Source: a virus
Reading direction: 5' to 3' (one strand)
IMG/VR virus record: IMGVR_UViG_3300009194_000044
Span: 1 to 26,910 of that record
DNA length: 26,910 nucleotides
Below the pieces are notes generated by a model. The model saw only the letters and a program-made list of their open reading frames with translations. It ran no database searches and was not told the origin of the DNA. The position numbers and the translations under genes are program-made. Each line of letters starts with the position of its first letter. Positions within the stretch are counted from its first letter, which is position 1. Below, piece by piece: positions 1-7,316 of this stretch.

Positions 1-967
1 CAGTAAATGTTTTTCTTAATAGATTGCGGCAATCCGCATGAACGCACCACCCAAAATGAGATGCTGTTTTGCGCATAAAGTAGCGATCGCTTACATCATG
101 TTTTCTTAAGCGTCTAACCGTTCGCTGCATTCGTTGTTTTATTCGCTTCCTCAACCGGGTGTGTGTTGGATAAAACTTATATCCAACAAAGTCAATTCCT
201 ATTTGAACCGGTGCAATACGAACGTTATTCTTTATTGTCAGCTTCAATTTGTCAATTTGAGGATTAAGCTTTGACAAAATTTCGTGCGCATCCTCCTTGC
301 TTTCTAATATGAAAAGCAAATCATCCATGTATCGAAGGTAATGCTTAACATGTGCAACCTCCTTAACCCAGTGGTCGATATCAGATAAAACAAGATTGGC
401 GAAATACTGAGAGGTGTAAGCCCCAATCGGCATACCCTGATCGTGCACATCAACAATTGCATCAATCATGTGAAGTGTCTTTTTGCACTTAATAACCTTG
501 CGAATCTTGTCTTTTGCAACAGCAATGTCAATAGATTGATAAAACTTCTTAATATCAACTTGCAAGTAATAAGCATAAGGGTTCTTGCGTAGAACCGCTT
601 GAATACGTTTTGCCAGTAAAGCGACACCTCTACCAGGTATGCTCCCATAAGTATCAGCTGTAAACTTTTTTAATATTAGCGGCCCGATTATATTCATTAG
701 GCAATGGTGCAGCACCCTGTCTGGATAGAAACGAGGACAGTGAATCTCTCGCTTTTTGGGCTCGTAAACCGTAAAAGAATAAAGACTACCAAATTGGTAA
801 TCTTCGTTTATAAGTGATTGCTGAATCTCGTTAACACATGACTCCTGGTTATCAATGAACCATTGCCGCTGGCGGGTCATTTTCTTGCCTTTTACAGCCT
901 TGTGAGACGCTTCTCTTATATTGTCTATGTCGCATATTTGTGTCCATAATTTCCCGTAACGTTTCAT
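1..967 (-). CDS. DGR reverse transcriptase (3' end outside window)
   Basis: The gene starts at the ATG at 967 and stays open for 322 codons to the left edge. It was read directly from the minus strand. It copies the template-repeat RNA into adenine-mutagenised cDNA that replaces the variable repeat in the fibre gene. Visible motifs are a KKREI..R/DRVLHH block (about residues 71-88), SIPGRG (109-114), motif A QVDIKKFY with catalytic D138, IGAYTSQ (181-187) and YMDD (213-216). The IGxxxSQ form is typical of DGR reverse transcriptases; group II intron and retroviral enzymes usually have QGxxxSP-like sequences. The C-terminal thumb is only partly present. It lies downstream of the TR on the same strand, the usual DGR order. 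The sequence before the ATG is A-rich with no Shine-Dalgarno. The family call is secure because a matching TR/VR pair is adjacent. Confidence 0.96.
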   Translation of the reverse strand, partial: MKRYGKLWTQICDIDNIREASHKAVKGKKMTRQRQWFIDNQESCVNEIQQSLINEDYQFGSLYSFTVYEPKKREIHCPRFYPDRVLHHCLMNIIGPLILKKFTADTYGSIPGRGVALLAKRIQAVLRKNPYAYYLQVDIKKFYQSIDIAVAKDKIRKVIKCKKTLHMIDAIVDVHDQGMPIGAYTSQYFANLVLSDIDHWVKEVAHVKHYLRYMDDLLFILESKEDAHEILSKLNPQIDKLKLTIKNNVRIAPVQIGIDFVGYKFYPTHTRLRKRIKQRMQRTVRRLRKHDVSDRYFMRKTASHFGWCVHADCRNLLRKTFT

Positions 968-1180
968 TTTTTTTACCTGCTTCACTCCGGCCAATTTTCG
1001 CAAAATACGCTACTCACAAGCCTTTCCGTAGTTTATGTTTTGCTGTTTTTACAGCAAGGATTTGACGCCCGTGCATTTATTTAATGAAGTATTTGAGCCG
1101 GCGACCCCGTTGACGTTGTTCGCATTGCCAACGTTGCTCGCATTGTTAGCCCGGCCAGCACCAGCCAACAGCCTCGAACC
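968..1180 (-). ncRNA. DGR template RNA (TR plus spacer to RT)
   Basis: This non-coding stretch holds the 87-bp TR followed, in the transcribed direction, by a 126-nt spacer to the reverse transcriptase start. In known DGRs the TR plus downstream spacer forms the RNA bound by the reverse transcriptase and its accessory protein and used as template. A hairpin is visible in the spacer: TTGCTGT at 1040-1046 and ACAGCAA at 1051-1057 around a 4-nt loop (7 bp). The exact RNA ends cannot be read from sequence. Plus-strand ORFs crossing this stretch are antisense shadows. Confidence 0.8.
1094..1180 (-). repeat. DGR template repeat (TR)
   Basis: This 87-bp segment aligns without gaps to 2821-2907. 78 positions are identical and 9 differ. 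On the minus strand every differing position is an adenine in this copy. The segment has 17 adenines, mostly grouped in AAC/AAT codons when read in the frame of the target gene: N123, N124, N127, N130, N132, N133, N135. Such AAY codons are the classic TR design because mutating the two adenines reaches many amino acids without creating stops. Similarity ends sharply on both sides. Confidence 0.96.
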
Positions 1181-1204
1181 GCCGTGGCGACAAACCCTGT
1201 ATTG

Positions 1205-1408
1205 TTATTTAACTCTGATTATCCTGGCATCTCGCAACACTGGCTGGTCGTCAATGCCGGCTTCAAAAAACCTTATCAGCACCGGAGGCCCTTTGTATTT
1301 TCGCCTGTCCGCAATGCCGGCAGAAGTTGCCGGGAATATTACCTTAGAGCCATCAAATTCAACCCGCTCGCGGATCCCAACGCTCATTGCTTGTATTAGT
1401 GTGGTCAT
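1205..1408 (-). CDS. Small hypothetical protein between DGR target and TR
   Basis: This 67-residue protein is unrecognised. Its ATG overlaps the TGA of the 611-residue DGR target as ATGA (1405-1408), which suggests translational coupling, and its TAA lies 24 nt before the TR. No hydrophobic segment or signal peptide is seen. It is mixed in composition and strand-rich in appearance, unlike the helical-bundle accessory protein Avd (about 120-130 residues) of Bordetella-type DGRs. Position makes it either a fibre-associated cap or chaperone, or a DGR accessory factor; neither is shown by sequence. The overlap and conserved-looking placement make it likely to be real. Confidence 0.65.
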   Translation of the reverse strand: MTTLIQAMSVGIRERVEFDGSKVIFPATSAGIADRRKYKGPPVLIRFFEAGIDDQPVLRDARIIRVK

Positions 1409-3240
1409 CTATATTTGTTTACAAAGATTTTTAGTTGAAAATAAGCCTTATTCATTATAGACTTAATTATCTGGTCGGAATACCCTCCATTGGCTGTTGT
1501 TTGAAAACTCAAGTAGTTACCTGAACTAATTGGCACGCCGTCGGCATCGTGCTGTATAACCCCTGCGGACTTCCAAACAAAATACTCTCCCCATAATGCG
1601 GCTGGTATCCATTCAGCTGATGGCACCCTGCTATCATCAAACATAACTCCAACAGTATAACCTGATGAGCCTGAAAAAGTATCCACACTGTTTTCTGCAA
1701 CAAAAGACTCCCCAGGTGCAATAGTCCGAGACCTGTAGGTTATGTTTTCGTTACCACGATTAAGGTAGGTTCCACCTGCCTCGAGGCCAGCAGTTGACTC
1801 AATAGAAAGATACGGCATAGGCGTTTCACGCACCCATACAACATTTAAAGAATTTGGATCATCAATTGCCAAAAGAGTAGAACCGGAAGCTGCATCGCTA
1901 AATGTAGTTCCTTCAACCGTGACAATCACAATAGAATTATTTCCAAAGTTTTGATTGTCGTAAACAACGGATCCTTTGACAATATAAAAACCAAGAGGCA
2001 AAATATTTGATGGGGAATATTCCACACCAACAGTGTCATCGTTCCATAGCGATGCAAAGTAGCCTTTAAATTTGCTGGCAAACTGAGCAAAAAAGGCATT
2101 AATATTAATCTCGCTCGGATTAACGGACACTATTTTACTGAGTATCTCTCCCTGCATTGACGCAGATTGATCGTCAAGGCATATCTCGTTATTCAACACG
2201 GTAACGCATCCTGATGCTGTGTTTTCATCCCAAGTGCCAGGTTGCTGAGAAGAATCATCCATGATCGGGATATTCACAGCAGGAGGCAATGCACCCAAAT
2301 AAATGCCAGGGGCGCGAACACCTGGGCCGTCAGGATTCAGAGTAAAATCTCCTTTCTCGGGGTTATTCATCACCTGATCTGATGCAAGAGGCGTGAAAAT
2401 GCAATCTACAAAAGTCATTCTATTGGCTCCAGGCACACCTGCTGAGTCCATTCCAGCCACAAGAGAATTGTATCTTTCTGTTGATGTCGCGCCATTGACT
2501 GGGATTTCAACATCGTTATAGTAGAATTTGCAATCTGCGCACACTACGCAACCATTCAATTCAATTCCGGTATCATCTACAAAGAAATCCCAAGCCCCAA
2601 AAACAGAAGTATAGATTATTCCTGAATAACCACCGAGTCCTTTGGCTCGTTGAGCTATTGGCACACCGTAGTAAGTGTTGTGTTGAGCTCCGCTGTAACG
2701 AACGTAAAGTCTGATTGGATAATTTTCATTACTTTTGAGGCGTGAGAACACATTATACGAGACGGCGGTAGTGCCGCCTGCCGCCCCATAGTAAACCCCA
2801 GTCTTATCCAAAATCACAGGTGAGCCGGCGACCCCGTTGACGTAGTGCGCATAGCCAACGATGCCCGCATGGGAAGCCCGGCCAGCACCAGCCAACAGCC
2901 CCGAACCTGTCCATACCTTTACTTCTGAATTTCCCGCCGCACAATTCTGGATAACCATGTTTAAATGCGTAAACCCATAAATCAAATACGTATCGGCACC
3001 ATCGAATACAGCAGCCCCCATGTAATCGCCTCGTATAACACACGCATGGTTACCATCAGCCATATCTTCGCTGAAAAAACCAATACAAACAATTTGTGAT
3101 GGTCTGGACGAACCACTTTCCCAGGCACGGCGAAGCGTTTCAAAAGGCTTTTGTTGAGTTCCATCTCCTGAAACATCCGAGCCTTTTTCATGAACATAGA
3201 CGGCTCCTGATATATTTGTTCTCCACTTTAATGGCTTCAT
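1405..3240 (-). CDS. DGR-diversified tail fibre / beta-helix adhesin
   Basis: This 611-residue protein probably forms the distal receptor-binding fibre. The N-terminus has a VYVHEKGSD...GDGT..KPFETL pattern (residues 14-35), typical of the start of right-handed beta-helix (pectate-lyase-like) repeats. No signal peptide is visible. The variable repeat encodes residues 112-140. Compared with the template, the changed residues are G114 (template R), S123, H124, I127, Y130, H132 and Y133 (template N), and G126 (template S). The variable segment lies near the N-terminus, not at the C-terminal C-type-lectin position usual for DGR targets. The gene is the last large gene of the tail-fibre operon, two bases after the 81-residue gene. 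The fibre role is inferred from position and fold; the DGR-target role is seen directly. Confidence 0.9.
   Translation of the reverse strand: MKPLKWRTNISGAVYVHEKGSDVSGDGTQQKPFETLRRAWESGSSRPSQIVCIGFFSEDMADGNHACVIRGDYMGAAVFDGADTYLIYGFTHLNMVIQNCAAGNSEVKVWTGSGLLAGAGRASHAGIVGYAHYVNGVAGSPVILDKTGVYYGAAGGTTAVSYNVFSRLKSNENYPIRLYVRYSGAQHNTYYGVPIAQRAKGLGGYSGIIYTSVFGAWDFFVDDTGIELNGCVVCADCKFYYNDVEIPVNGATSTERYNSLVAGMDSAGVPGANRMTFVDCIFTPLASDQVMNNPEKGDFTLNPDGPGVRAPGIYLGALPPAVNIPIMDDSSQQPGTWDENTASGCVTVLNNEICLDDQSASMQGEILSKIVSVNPSEININAFFAQFASKFKGYFASLWNDDTVGVEYSPSNILPLGFYIVKGSVVYDNQNFGNNSIVIVTVEGTTFSDAASGSTLLAIDDPNSLNVVWVRETPMPYLSIESTAGLEAGGTYLNRGNENITYRSRTIAPGESFVAENSVDTFSGSSGYTVGVMFDDSRVPSAEWIPAALWGEYFVWKSAGVIQHDADGVPISSGNYLSFQTTANGGYSDQIIKSIMNKAYFQLKIFVNKYR
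2821..2907 (-). repeat. DGR variable repeat (VR)
   Basis: This 87-bp copy of the TR lies in frame within the fibre gene (codons 112-140). The 9 differences, all at template adenines, fall in 8 codons; codon 123 carries two. The last 22 nt in the coding direction, GC-rich and ending at 2821, are identical to the TR and would act as the IMH-like initiation end. A short GGCGG/CCGCC hairpin lies 43 bp further on (2764-2778) but is inside coding sequence and may be chance. Confidence 0.96.
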
Positions 3241-3241
3241 A

Positions 3242-3487
3242 TCACTTCTGTGTTACAGTGTAATTAACTCCTTTTCGCGCCCAGTTGTGGTCATTGATGT
3301 AAAGTTGCTTTTCAACAACTACCACGTTTTCGTTTTCGTAAGTTCGCTCATCCGGGCGTTTGATGCTATCAAGCGTTGGCTCAGATAAATTAGGCCTTAC
3401 GGTTTCCTGTATCCAGTCACGGGCAGCATCTGATTGCTGTACCGTTTCGGTATCCCAAAATACTCCTGGTATTACTTCTATCATCAT
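3242..3487 (-). CDS. Hypothetical tail-fibre-operon protein
   Basis: This 81-residue protein is unrecognised. It begins with a short hydrophobic stretch (MMIEVIPGVFWDT), followed by a charged middle and a C-terminus with alternating beta-like residues. It sits between two fibre genes in the same direction, ending one base before the DGR target's start, so it is cotranscribed and probably a virion or fibre-assembly component. A near-palindromic 17-nt motif (3498-3514) lies just upstream. It has no transmembrane helix and no catalytic motif that I can identify. Confidence 0.65.
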   Translation of the reverse strand: MMIEVIPGVFWDTETVQQSDAARDWIQETVRPNLSEPTLDSIKRPDERTYENENVVVVEKQLYINDHNWARKGVNYTVTQK

Positions 3488-3497
3488 TTAACTATCG

Positions 3498-3514
3498 TTT
3501 AATCAATGTTTAAC
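3498..3514. promoter_or_regulatory. 17-nt motif, copy upstream of the 81-residue gene
   Basis: The plus strand reads TTTAATCAATGTTTAAC, close to the 17-mer seen before the capsid, chaperone and 23489 genes. Here the orientation is opposite to the gene it precedes and it overlaps a stop codon. The motif is nearly palindromic, so orientation may not matter. Function unknown. Confidence 0.35.
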
Positions 3515-4213
3515 TACTCTGTGAACGCAACTGCAACTCAATGCCCACAGCTGCCAATTCGCTATCATTTGTGCGTGTAATTTCCCAAGTAAGGATATCA
3601 TCGGCCACTATCTCAAGACCAACATCACCGGCGGCAACTGGTACCTGTACACCACCGGAGTAGGTAACTACCAGACTGGCCACGTTGCGGAAAACTACCC
3701 GCTCAATGACTCCCGGGCCAAGCATATTAATATCTTGAACCATATAAATACCCGTGCCAAAATCAAGCGTGTAAGCCTTTTTGTTTATCTCCTCACGCAG
3801 GCCAAGAACATCATCAATGGCTAAATCGCCCAGTACGGTGCCCTGGTATGCCCAATGTTCCGGGTGCGTTTCCGGATTTTCGCCCGCCGGTGCATCCTCT
3901 TTGAGTCGGTACCATTTTCACTCTTGAAGAAAGTATCCGTGCTTTCGGCATTAATATAACTCACATACTCTGCCTCAGTCTCGCTATATACATAATTCTT
4001 AAGCGGATCGTAAGGCCCTGAGTTACTCCCACCGGTGGCATCCTTCTTATCCATCTTCGCATCCAGCAGCCCCTGCAACCCCTCCACCTGGGCACTGGGT
4101 ATGTTATCATCCTTATGAAAGAATGAATCCAGCCAGTCCCAGAATTGCGCCTGGGTTGGTTTGCTGCCGGTGCGAAACCAGTTCTTTATAGTGTTTATGG
4201 TTTGTTTTGCCAT
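3510..4213 (-). pseudogene. Tail-fibre-type protein, reading frame broken near 3914-3919
   Basis: The first frame runs from ATG 4213 and encodes MAKQTINTIKNWF..GSKPTQAQFWDWLDSF, a start that resembles fibre or collar proteins of Bacteroidota phages, through a coiled KMDKKDA region to FFKSEN. It then enters an Arg/Lys-rich tail unlike the rest and stops at 3821. The -1 frame from about 3917 is open without interruption to 3510 and encodes a sensible continuation (WYRLKEDAPAG..., later LGLREEINKK, then a beta-rich end). Joining the frames at the four-A run (3915-3918 on the complement) gives about 234 residues. No canonical slippery heptamer or strong downstream stem is visible, so a one-base loss in the A run, or a sequencing error, is likelier than programmed shifting. 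The 77-residue ORF from 3743 is the tail of this gene, not a separate one. Confidence 0.7.
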
Positions 4214-5019
4214 TACATTTTTATTAAAGCATATTCAAAACTTATATTCTGAACACTTGAAGTTGCTTCCCTTATATGCACAACAAAAGAGGTAGTGCTT
4301 TTTTCAACAATACTCCAACTTATACCTCCTGAATTATGTACAGTATCTTCGTTCCATATTATAGAACCAACAACTAAATAGTTATTATCAGGCAGTGTTA
4401 TTCCGAGGCTTATTGTAGTCCTACCATCGCCAGAAATATCCCCTATGTTCTTACTACCTTTTGCTAATACCTCAAGCTTTTTGTCTAATTGATTAGTTAA
4501 TCCTGAAATTTCACTTATCTCATGAGATGGATTGGATGGATGCACGTATTTATTAGCATTTTGCGCAATCCCTGAAAGTTTTAATGCTTCTTCCTCAGTA
4601 ATAAGACGGCTTCCCAAAACTTTGTCAACCTTATTTTGATATAGAGAAAGCAAGTTTACAATCCTATTACCGTTTAAGGTACTCCATGCCACATTGTCGG
4701 CTGGGGTAGTTGATGTACCGAATTCAGCATGATAGGTAATTTCTGTTTCAGTACCACTACCCACTGGATAATTCGAAATAGTCTCTATTACTCTTACATC
4801 AGTTTGTATCGTACCCCCCTGGAAAGGCATTAACTTTCCTTTAATTATCACATATCCGGGGGTAGCTGATGAGCCAGACACCTCGCATCCGGACAATATA
4901 TAATTATCACCTCCTAATGCTGTGAATTTTTCAAGCATTGCATAAGATGCCTGCATAAAAGCAAGCAAGTCGGTTGTCAAAGGAACATCCCTTGTGTTTT
5001 CTAATACTATTTTATTCAT
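4213..5019 (-). CDS. Tail fibre protein (proximal)
   Basis: This 268-residue protein opens with an N-terminal baseplate-attachment-like segment (DVPLTTDLLAFMQASYAMLEK). A beta-rich domain follows (residues about 40-120), then a central region with ITEEEALKLSGI.QNANKY and a HEISEISGLTNQLDKKL helical stretch typical of phage fibre trimer stalks, then a beta-rich C-terminal part (about 195-268). Its ATG lies seven bases after the stop of the gpI-like gene and its stop overlaps the next start by one base, as expected in a tightly packed tail operon. The fibre call rests on composition and position after gpJ/gpI. Codon use is more AT-rich than the baseplate genes, a common feature of exchanged fibre genes. 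Confidence 0.7.
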   Translation of the reverse strand: MNKIVLENTRDVPLTTDLLAFMQASYAMLEKFTALGGDNYILSGCEVSGSSATPGYVIIKGKLMPFQGGTIQTDVRVIETISNYPVGSGTETEITYHAEFGTSTTPADNVAWSTLNGNRIVNLLSLYQNKVDKVLGSRLITEEEALKLSGIAQNANKYVHPSNPSHEISEISGLTNQLDKKLEVLAKGSKNIGDISGDGRTTISLGITLPDNNYLVVGSIIWNEDTVHNSGGISWSIVEKSTTSFVVHIREATSSVQNISFEYALIKM

Positions 5020-5025
5020 AGCGCG

Positions 5026-5505
5026 TTAGTTTATGTCGTATCGTTTCCCTGCCAATTTGTAATAATCCACCAGGGCCCTCATGGCATATATATCTCCCTG
5101 CGAGTATGTATATGGGGTTTTCACAATAAAATCAAAGTTGCCGCCGTCGTAAGCACTGCGGTTGTGTATGAGCAGGGCCGGATCGGTGCGCGGTTGTACT
5201 ATCACCGGCTCTTCATCTGTGCGGCGGTGTATGAGTGTTACTACTTCGCCCCCGGCATCTTGTATGTAGATGCGGCGGAGTTGTGTATCGAAGCGGTCGT
5301 TTAGGGCATCCTCCAAATAACACACCTGCCCGGTATGCTGAAGCTTGTAAATATTCTGGTTGCGGTAATTAGAAAATCCTGACGCTCCGGCATACAATGT
5401 TTTGAGAGGTGTTAAAATGGCTTTCAAATACCCCACAAACACCGCTTTTCTCAAACTCTTAGGAGTCAGCCAGGCAATTACCGTATCAAAATTCACATTA
5501 AACAT
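5026..5505 (-). CDS. Baseplate gpI-like tail protein
   Basis: This 159-residue protein follows the gpJ-like gene with an 8-bp overlap and precedes the fibre genes, the place of P2/Mu gpI-type proteins that link baseplate to fibres. It has an N-terminal amphipathic part (VIAWLTPKSLRKAVFVGYLKAIL), then a beta-rich core with NDRFDTQLRRIYIQDAG and a C-terminal helix DIYAMRALVDYYKLAGKRYDI. The function comes mainly from order and size. The sequence is not diagnostic, so it could also be another small baseplate component found in Bacteroidota phages. Confidence 0.6.
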   Translation of the reverse strand: MFNVNFDTVIAWLTPKSLRKAVFVGYLKAILTPLKTLYAGASGFSNYRNQNIYKLQHTGQVCYLEDALNDRFDTQLRRIYIQDAGGEVVTLIHRRTDEEPVIVQPRTDPALLIHNRSAYDGGNFDFIVKTPYTYSQGDIYAMRALVDYYKLAGKRYDIN

Positions 5506-6319
5506 TGGCTCTGTAGTTAATGGTTAAATCCTCGTCTGCAACTGTTAAGTAACCGGCATTAGGTACTACTTTCCCGTCCACATTTTGCCATTCGTTGAGT
5601 GCATACTTTGTTTCACAACTTAGTATAACCGGGATATCAACACCTTCAGTCTCTTGCAATGCATCTACAAGACTGGCCGGTATAAACTCGCCGTTGAAAG
5701 GAAGATTCTTGATGAAATTCTTGATTGCATCTTTAGCCGGTTCCTGAGAACTATCTGCCAACAACAAACCGTTCTCATCAATTAGCAACGGGTCATAGAA
5801 TACATCAAGCGTAATCCTGAGGCTGTCACCGACATCGCTTATGATGTTTATTTTAACACCGGCATCTTTTATGCGTTGTATGTATTCTCCAAATGGAGTT
5901 ATCTCGTTTGGATCCGCAATTGACAAGGGAGCCAATTCTCCACTATCCTCTTTGGCTACTTTCATGTATAACGTACCATTTATTTCATCAACAGCGGCAT
6001 GCGAAACAATCTGAGCACTCTCATCAATTTCCGGATAATAATCGGTGCCATCCACCAAACCATAACCATATTGAAACGCACGGGCCATTTCTGCATACCA
6101 ACGTAGGTTGTGCGTTTTTTGAGATGCCAGTATTTCGTTCACTTCAGCCTTATGCTCGTCAAATAAAGTTTCGTGTATCCATATAGCCACTGCTACCACA
6201 TAGGCAAATAGTCGGTATATAGCAGTTTTACTTGCAGAGTATATCTTCGCGCTCAACGTATCATCGGCGGCGATGGTATCCAACATTTGCTGGTGTATTT
6301 CTTTTACTGTTCGTGCCAT
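5498..6319 (-). CDS. Baseplate wedge protein, gpJ-like
   Basis: This 273-residue protein has a long helical N-terminus: MARTVKEIHQQMLDTIAADDTLS, then a hydrophobic AYVVAVAIWIHETLFDEHKAEV. Baseplate J-like segments follow (PFGEYIQRIKDAGVKINIISDVGDSLRITLDVFYDPL). The pattern and the location between LysM-like/lysis genes and gpI match gpJ, which forms the arms of the contractile-tail baseplate wedge and binds gp25. It overlaps the gpI-like gene by 8 bp, suggesting coupled translation. The hydrophobic stretch at about residues 37-50 is characteristic of this family and need not be membrane-spanning. Confidence 0.75.
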   Translation of the reverse strand: MARTVKEIHQQMLDTIAADDTLSAKIYSASKTAIYRLFAYVVAVAIWIHETLFDEHKAEVNEILASQKTHNLRWYAEMARAFQYGYGLVDGTDYYPEIDESAQIVSHAAVDEINGTLYMKVAKEDSGELAPLSIADPNEITPFGEYIQRIKDAGVKINIISDVGDSLRITLDVFYDPLLIDENGLLLADSSQEPAKDAIKNFIKNLPFNGEFIPASLVDALQETEGVDIPVILSCETKYALNEWQNVDGKVVPNAGYLTVADEDLTINYRANV

Positions 6320-6328
6320 TGTATAATT

Positions 6329-6430
6329 TTAATAATCCTCATTACATGGAAAGCATACAAAAACCAAAGGGCAACCTGTACAGGTGTTAAATCCGCAGTC
6401 CTGAGACCTCTTTATTTTTTTAAGCTTCAT
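6329..6430 (-). CDS. Cys-rich mini-protein with two CxxC motifs
   Basis: This 33-residue ORF has its ATG overlapping the TGA of the LysM-like gene as ATGA (6427-6430) and ends nine bases before the gpJ-like start. It has five cysteines: C12, C17, C20, C26 and C29, in the arrangement CTGC (17-20) and CFPC (26-29), preceded by a basic N-terminus (MKLKKIKRSQ). Paired CxxC motifs suggest zinc binding or a compact disulphide knot. It fills the only gap in this part of the operon and is coupled at one end and closely spaced at the other, which argues that it is real. Function unknown; a small baseplate or spike-tip zinc protein is one possibility. Confidence 0.65.
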   Translation of the reverse strand: MKLKKIKRSQDCGFNTCTGCPLVFVCFPCNEDY

Positions 6431-6930
6431 GAAACAACAAAATCAATTCCTACGGCCCAATAACCTATACCCTCAGGAGTTATAATATTGGCTTCCTCTG
6501 CCGACATGCCTGTAGCCGGCTTTATATTCCTGCCATTAAGGTAATCAACCACCAGCCTGTCAATCTCTTTGTCTGATTTTACAAGCACTCCTGGCTCAAC
6601 ATCATCGGTAAGACCAATGCCGTTTTCTTTAACCAGGTTCTTTATCCCCTCAATATTTCCATAAAGCTGTATTGCGAGGTCAAATATATTTTGGCCTGAT
6701 GCCACAAATGTTTCCTTATATGGTTTTGATAAAGGCGGGGTAACATCAGCCGGTTCATAGTCCGAATATTTTCGGGTATCATCTGCCTGCAATTCAACTC
6801 CTGCCTCCAGCGTGTCAGTAAAGCCAATACCGTTCGCAACAGCAAGGTCATAAATTGCCTGTATGTGGCCGTACTCCAGCACGGCCACATCAAACAAGTT
6901 CTCACCCGGTTTCACTACACGTTCAGCCAT
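6427..6930 (-). CDS. Tandem LysM / tail protein X-like protein
   Basis: This 167-residue protein contains two similar units: residues about 9-50 (GENLFDVAVLEYG...NGIGFTD..EAGV) and 79-120 (GQNIFDLAIQLYG...NGIGLTDD.EPGV). This is the LysM-like pattern of P2 gpX-type tail proteins, which bind peptidoglycan or sit near the tail hub. A proline-rich linker separates them, and the C-terminal 45 residues (NIITPEGIGYWAVGIDFVVS) form a distinct end. It starts on the last base of the holin-like stop and couples to the Cys-rich mini-gene by ATGA. Both a structural tail role and a peptidoglycan-targeting role fit. Confidence 0.75.
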   Translation of the reverse strand: MAERVVKPGENLFDVAVLEYGHIQAIYDLAVANGIGFTDTLEAGVELQADDTRKYSDYEPADVTPPLSKPYKETFVASGQNIFDLAIQLYGNIEGIKNLVKENGIGLTDDVEPGVLVKSDKEIDRLVVDYLNGRNIKPATGMSAEEANIITPEGIGYWAVGIDFVVS

Positions 6931-7313
6931 TACTTATCCTTTTTTACAGGAGTTCCACGCAAAAGGTAACTACCAAAAAAGAAACCCAGAACCATAATGA
7001 AGGCCGTGGAAATATTCCAATCACTCACAAGATTCTCAACGAAACTGGCGGCATCTTCATTAAAAAAATGCAGGATAATTACGGCCCACATGAGTGCAAA
7101 GAAGTTACCAACCACTACGTATGCAATCATTCGCCTGGCTTTACTTCGTTCAGAGTTCTCGCTCAGCGTACTGTGAACAAATTCCGCAATCTTATCAGAT
7201 AGCTTCATGTTCATTTCAGCTTTCTCTTCCTTTGTAAATGCCAGCTTATCCACTCCGCTGCTCACAGAGTCGAATATTTTATCAATGTTTAATTTTCCTC
7301 CAAATAGTCCCAT
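6930..7313 (-). CDS. Three-TM-type holin
   Basis: This 127-residue protein starts with an amphipathic glycine-rich segment (MGLFGGKLNIDKIFD), followed by a charged helix (EEKAEMNMKLSDKIAEF) and Arg/Lys-rich SERSKARRMI. Two clear membrane helices follow: about residues 64-82 (IAYVVVGNFFALMWAVIIL) and 101-118 (NISTAFIMVLGFFFGSYLL). The architecture matches the GTA/phage 3TM holin family. It would open the inner membrane so that the muramidase encoded three bases upstream reaches peptidoglycan. Placement next to the endolysin supports the call. Confidence 0.8.
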   Translation of the reverse strand: MGLFGGKLNIDKIFDSVSSGVDKLAFTKEEKAEMNMKLSDKIAEFVHSTLSENSERSKARRMIAYVVVGNFFALMWAVIILHFFNEDAASFVENLVSDWNISTAFIMVLGFFFGSYLLRGTPVKKDK

Positions 7314-7316
7314 AAC

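Noticed and set aside
466-648. Minus-strand 60-codon ORF inside the RT
   Set aside because: It is out of frame with the RT, whose motifs A, IGxxxSQ and YMDD span the same region.
1391-1417. Plus-strand TTG...TATATTTG promoter-like sequence
   Set aside because: The spacer is only 16 nt and it would drive antisense transcription with no gene behind it; probably chance in AT-rich sequence.
1035-1460. Plus-strand 141-codon ORF covering the TR
   Set aside because: It is antisense to the TR, the 67-codon ORF and the end of the fibre gene, with no coherent domain; the minus-strand reading explains the sequence better.
2764-2778. GGCGG/CCGCC hairpin downstream of the VR as a DGR target-site hairpin
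   Set aside because: It is 43 bp from the VR end, with only a 5-bp stem inside coding sequence; known DGR hairpins lie closer to the VR.
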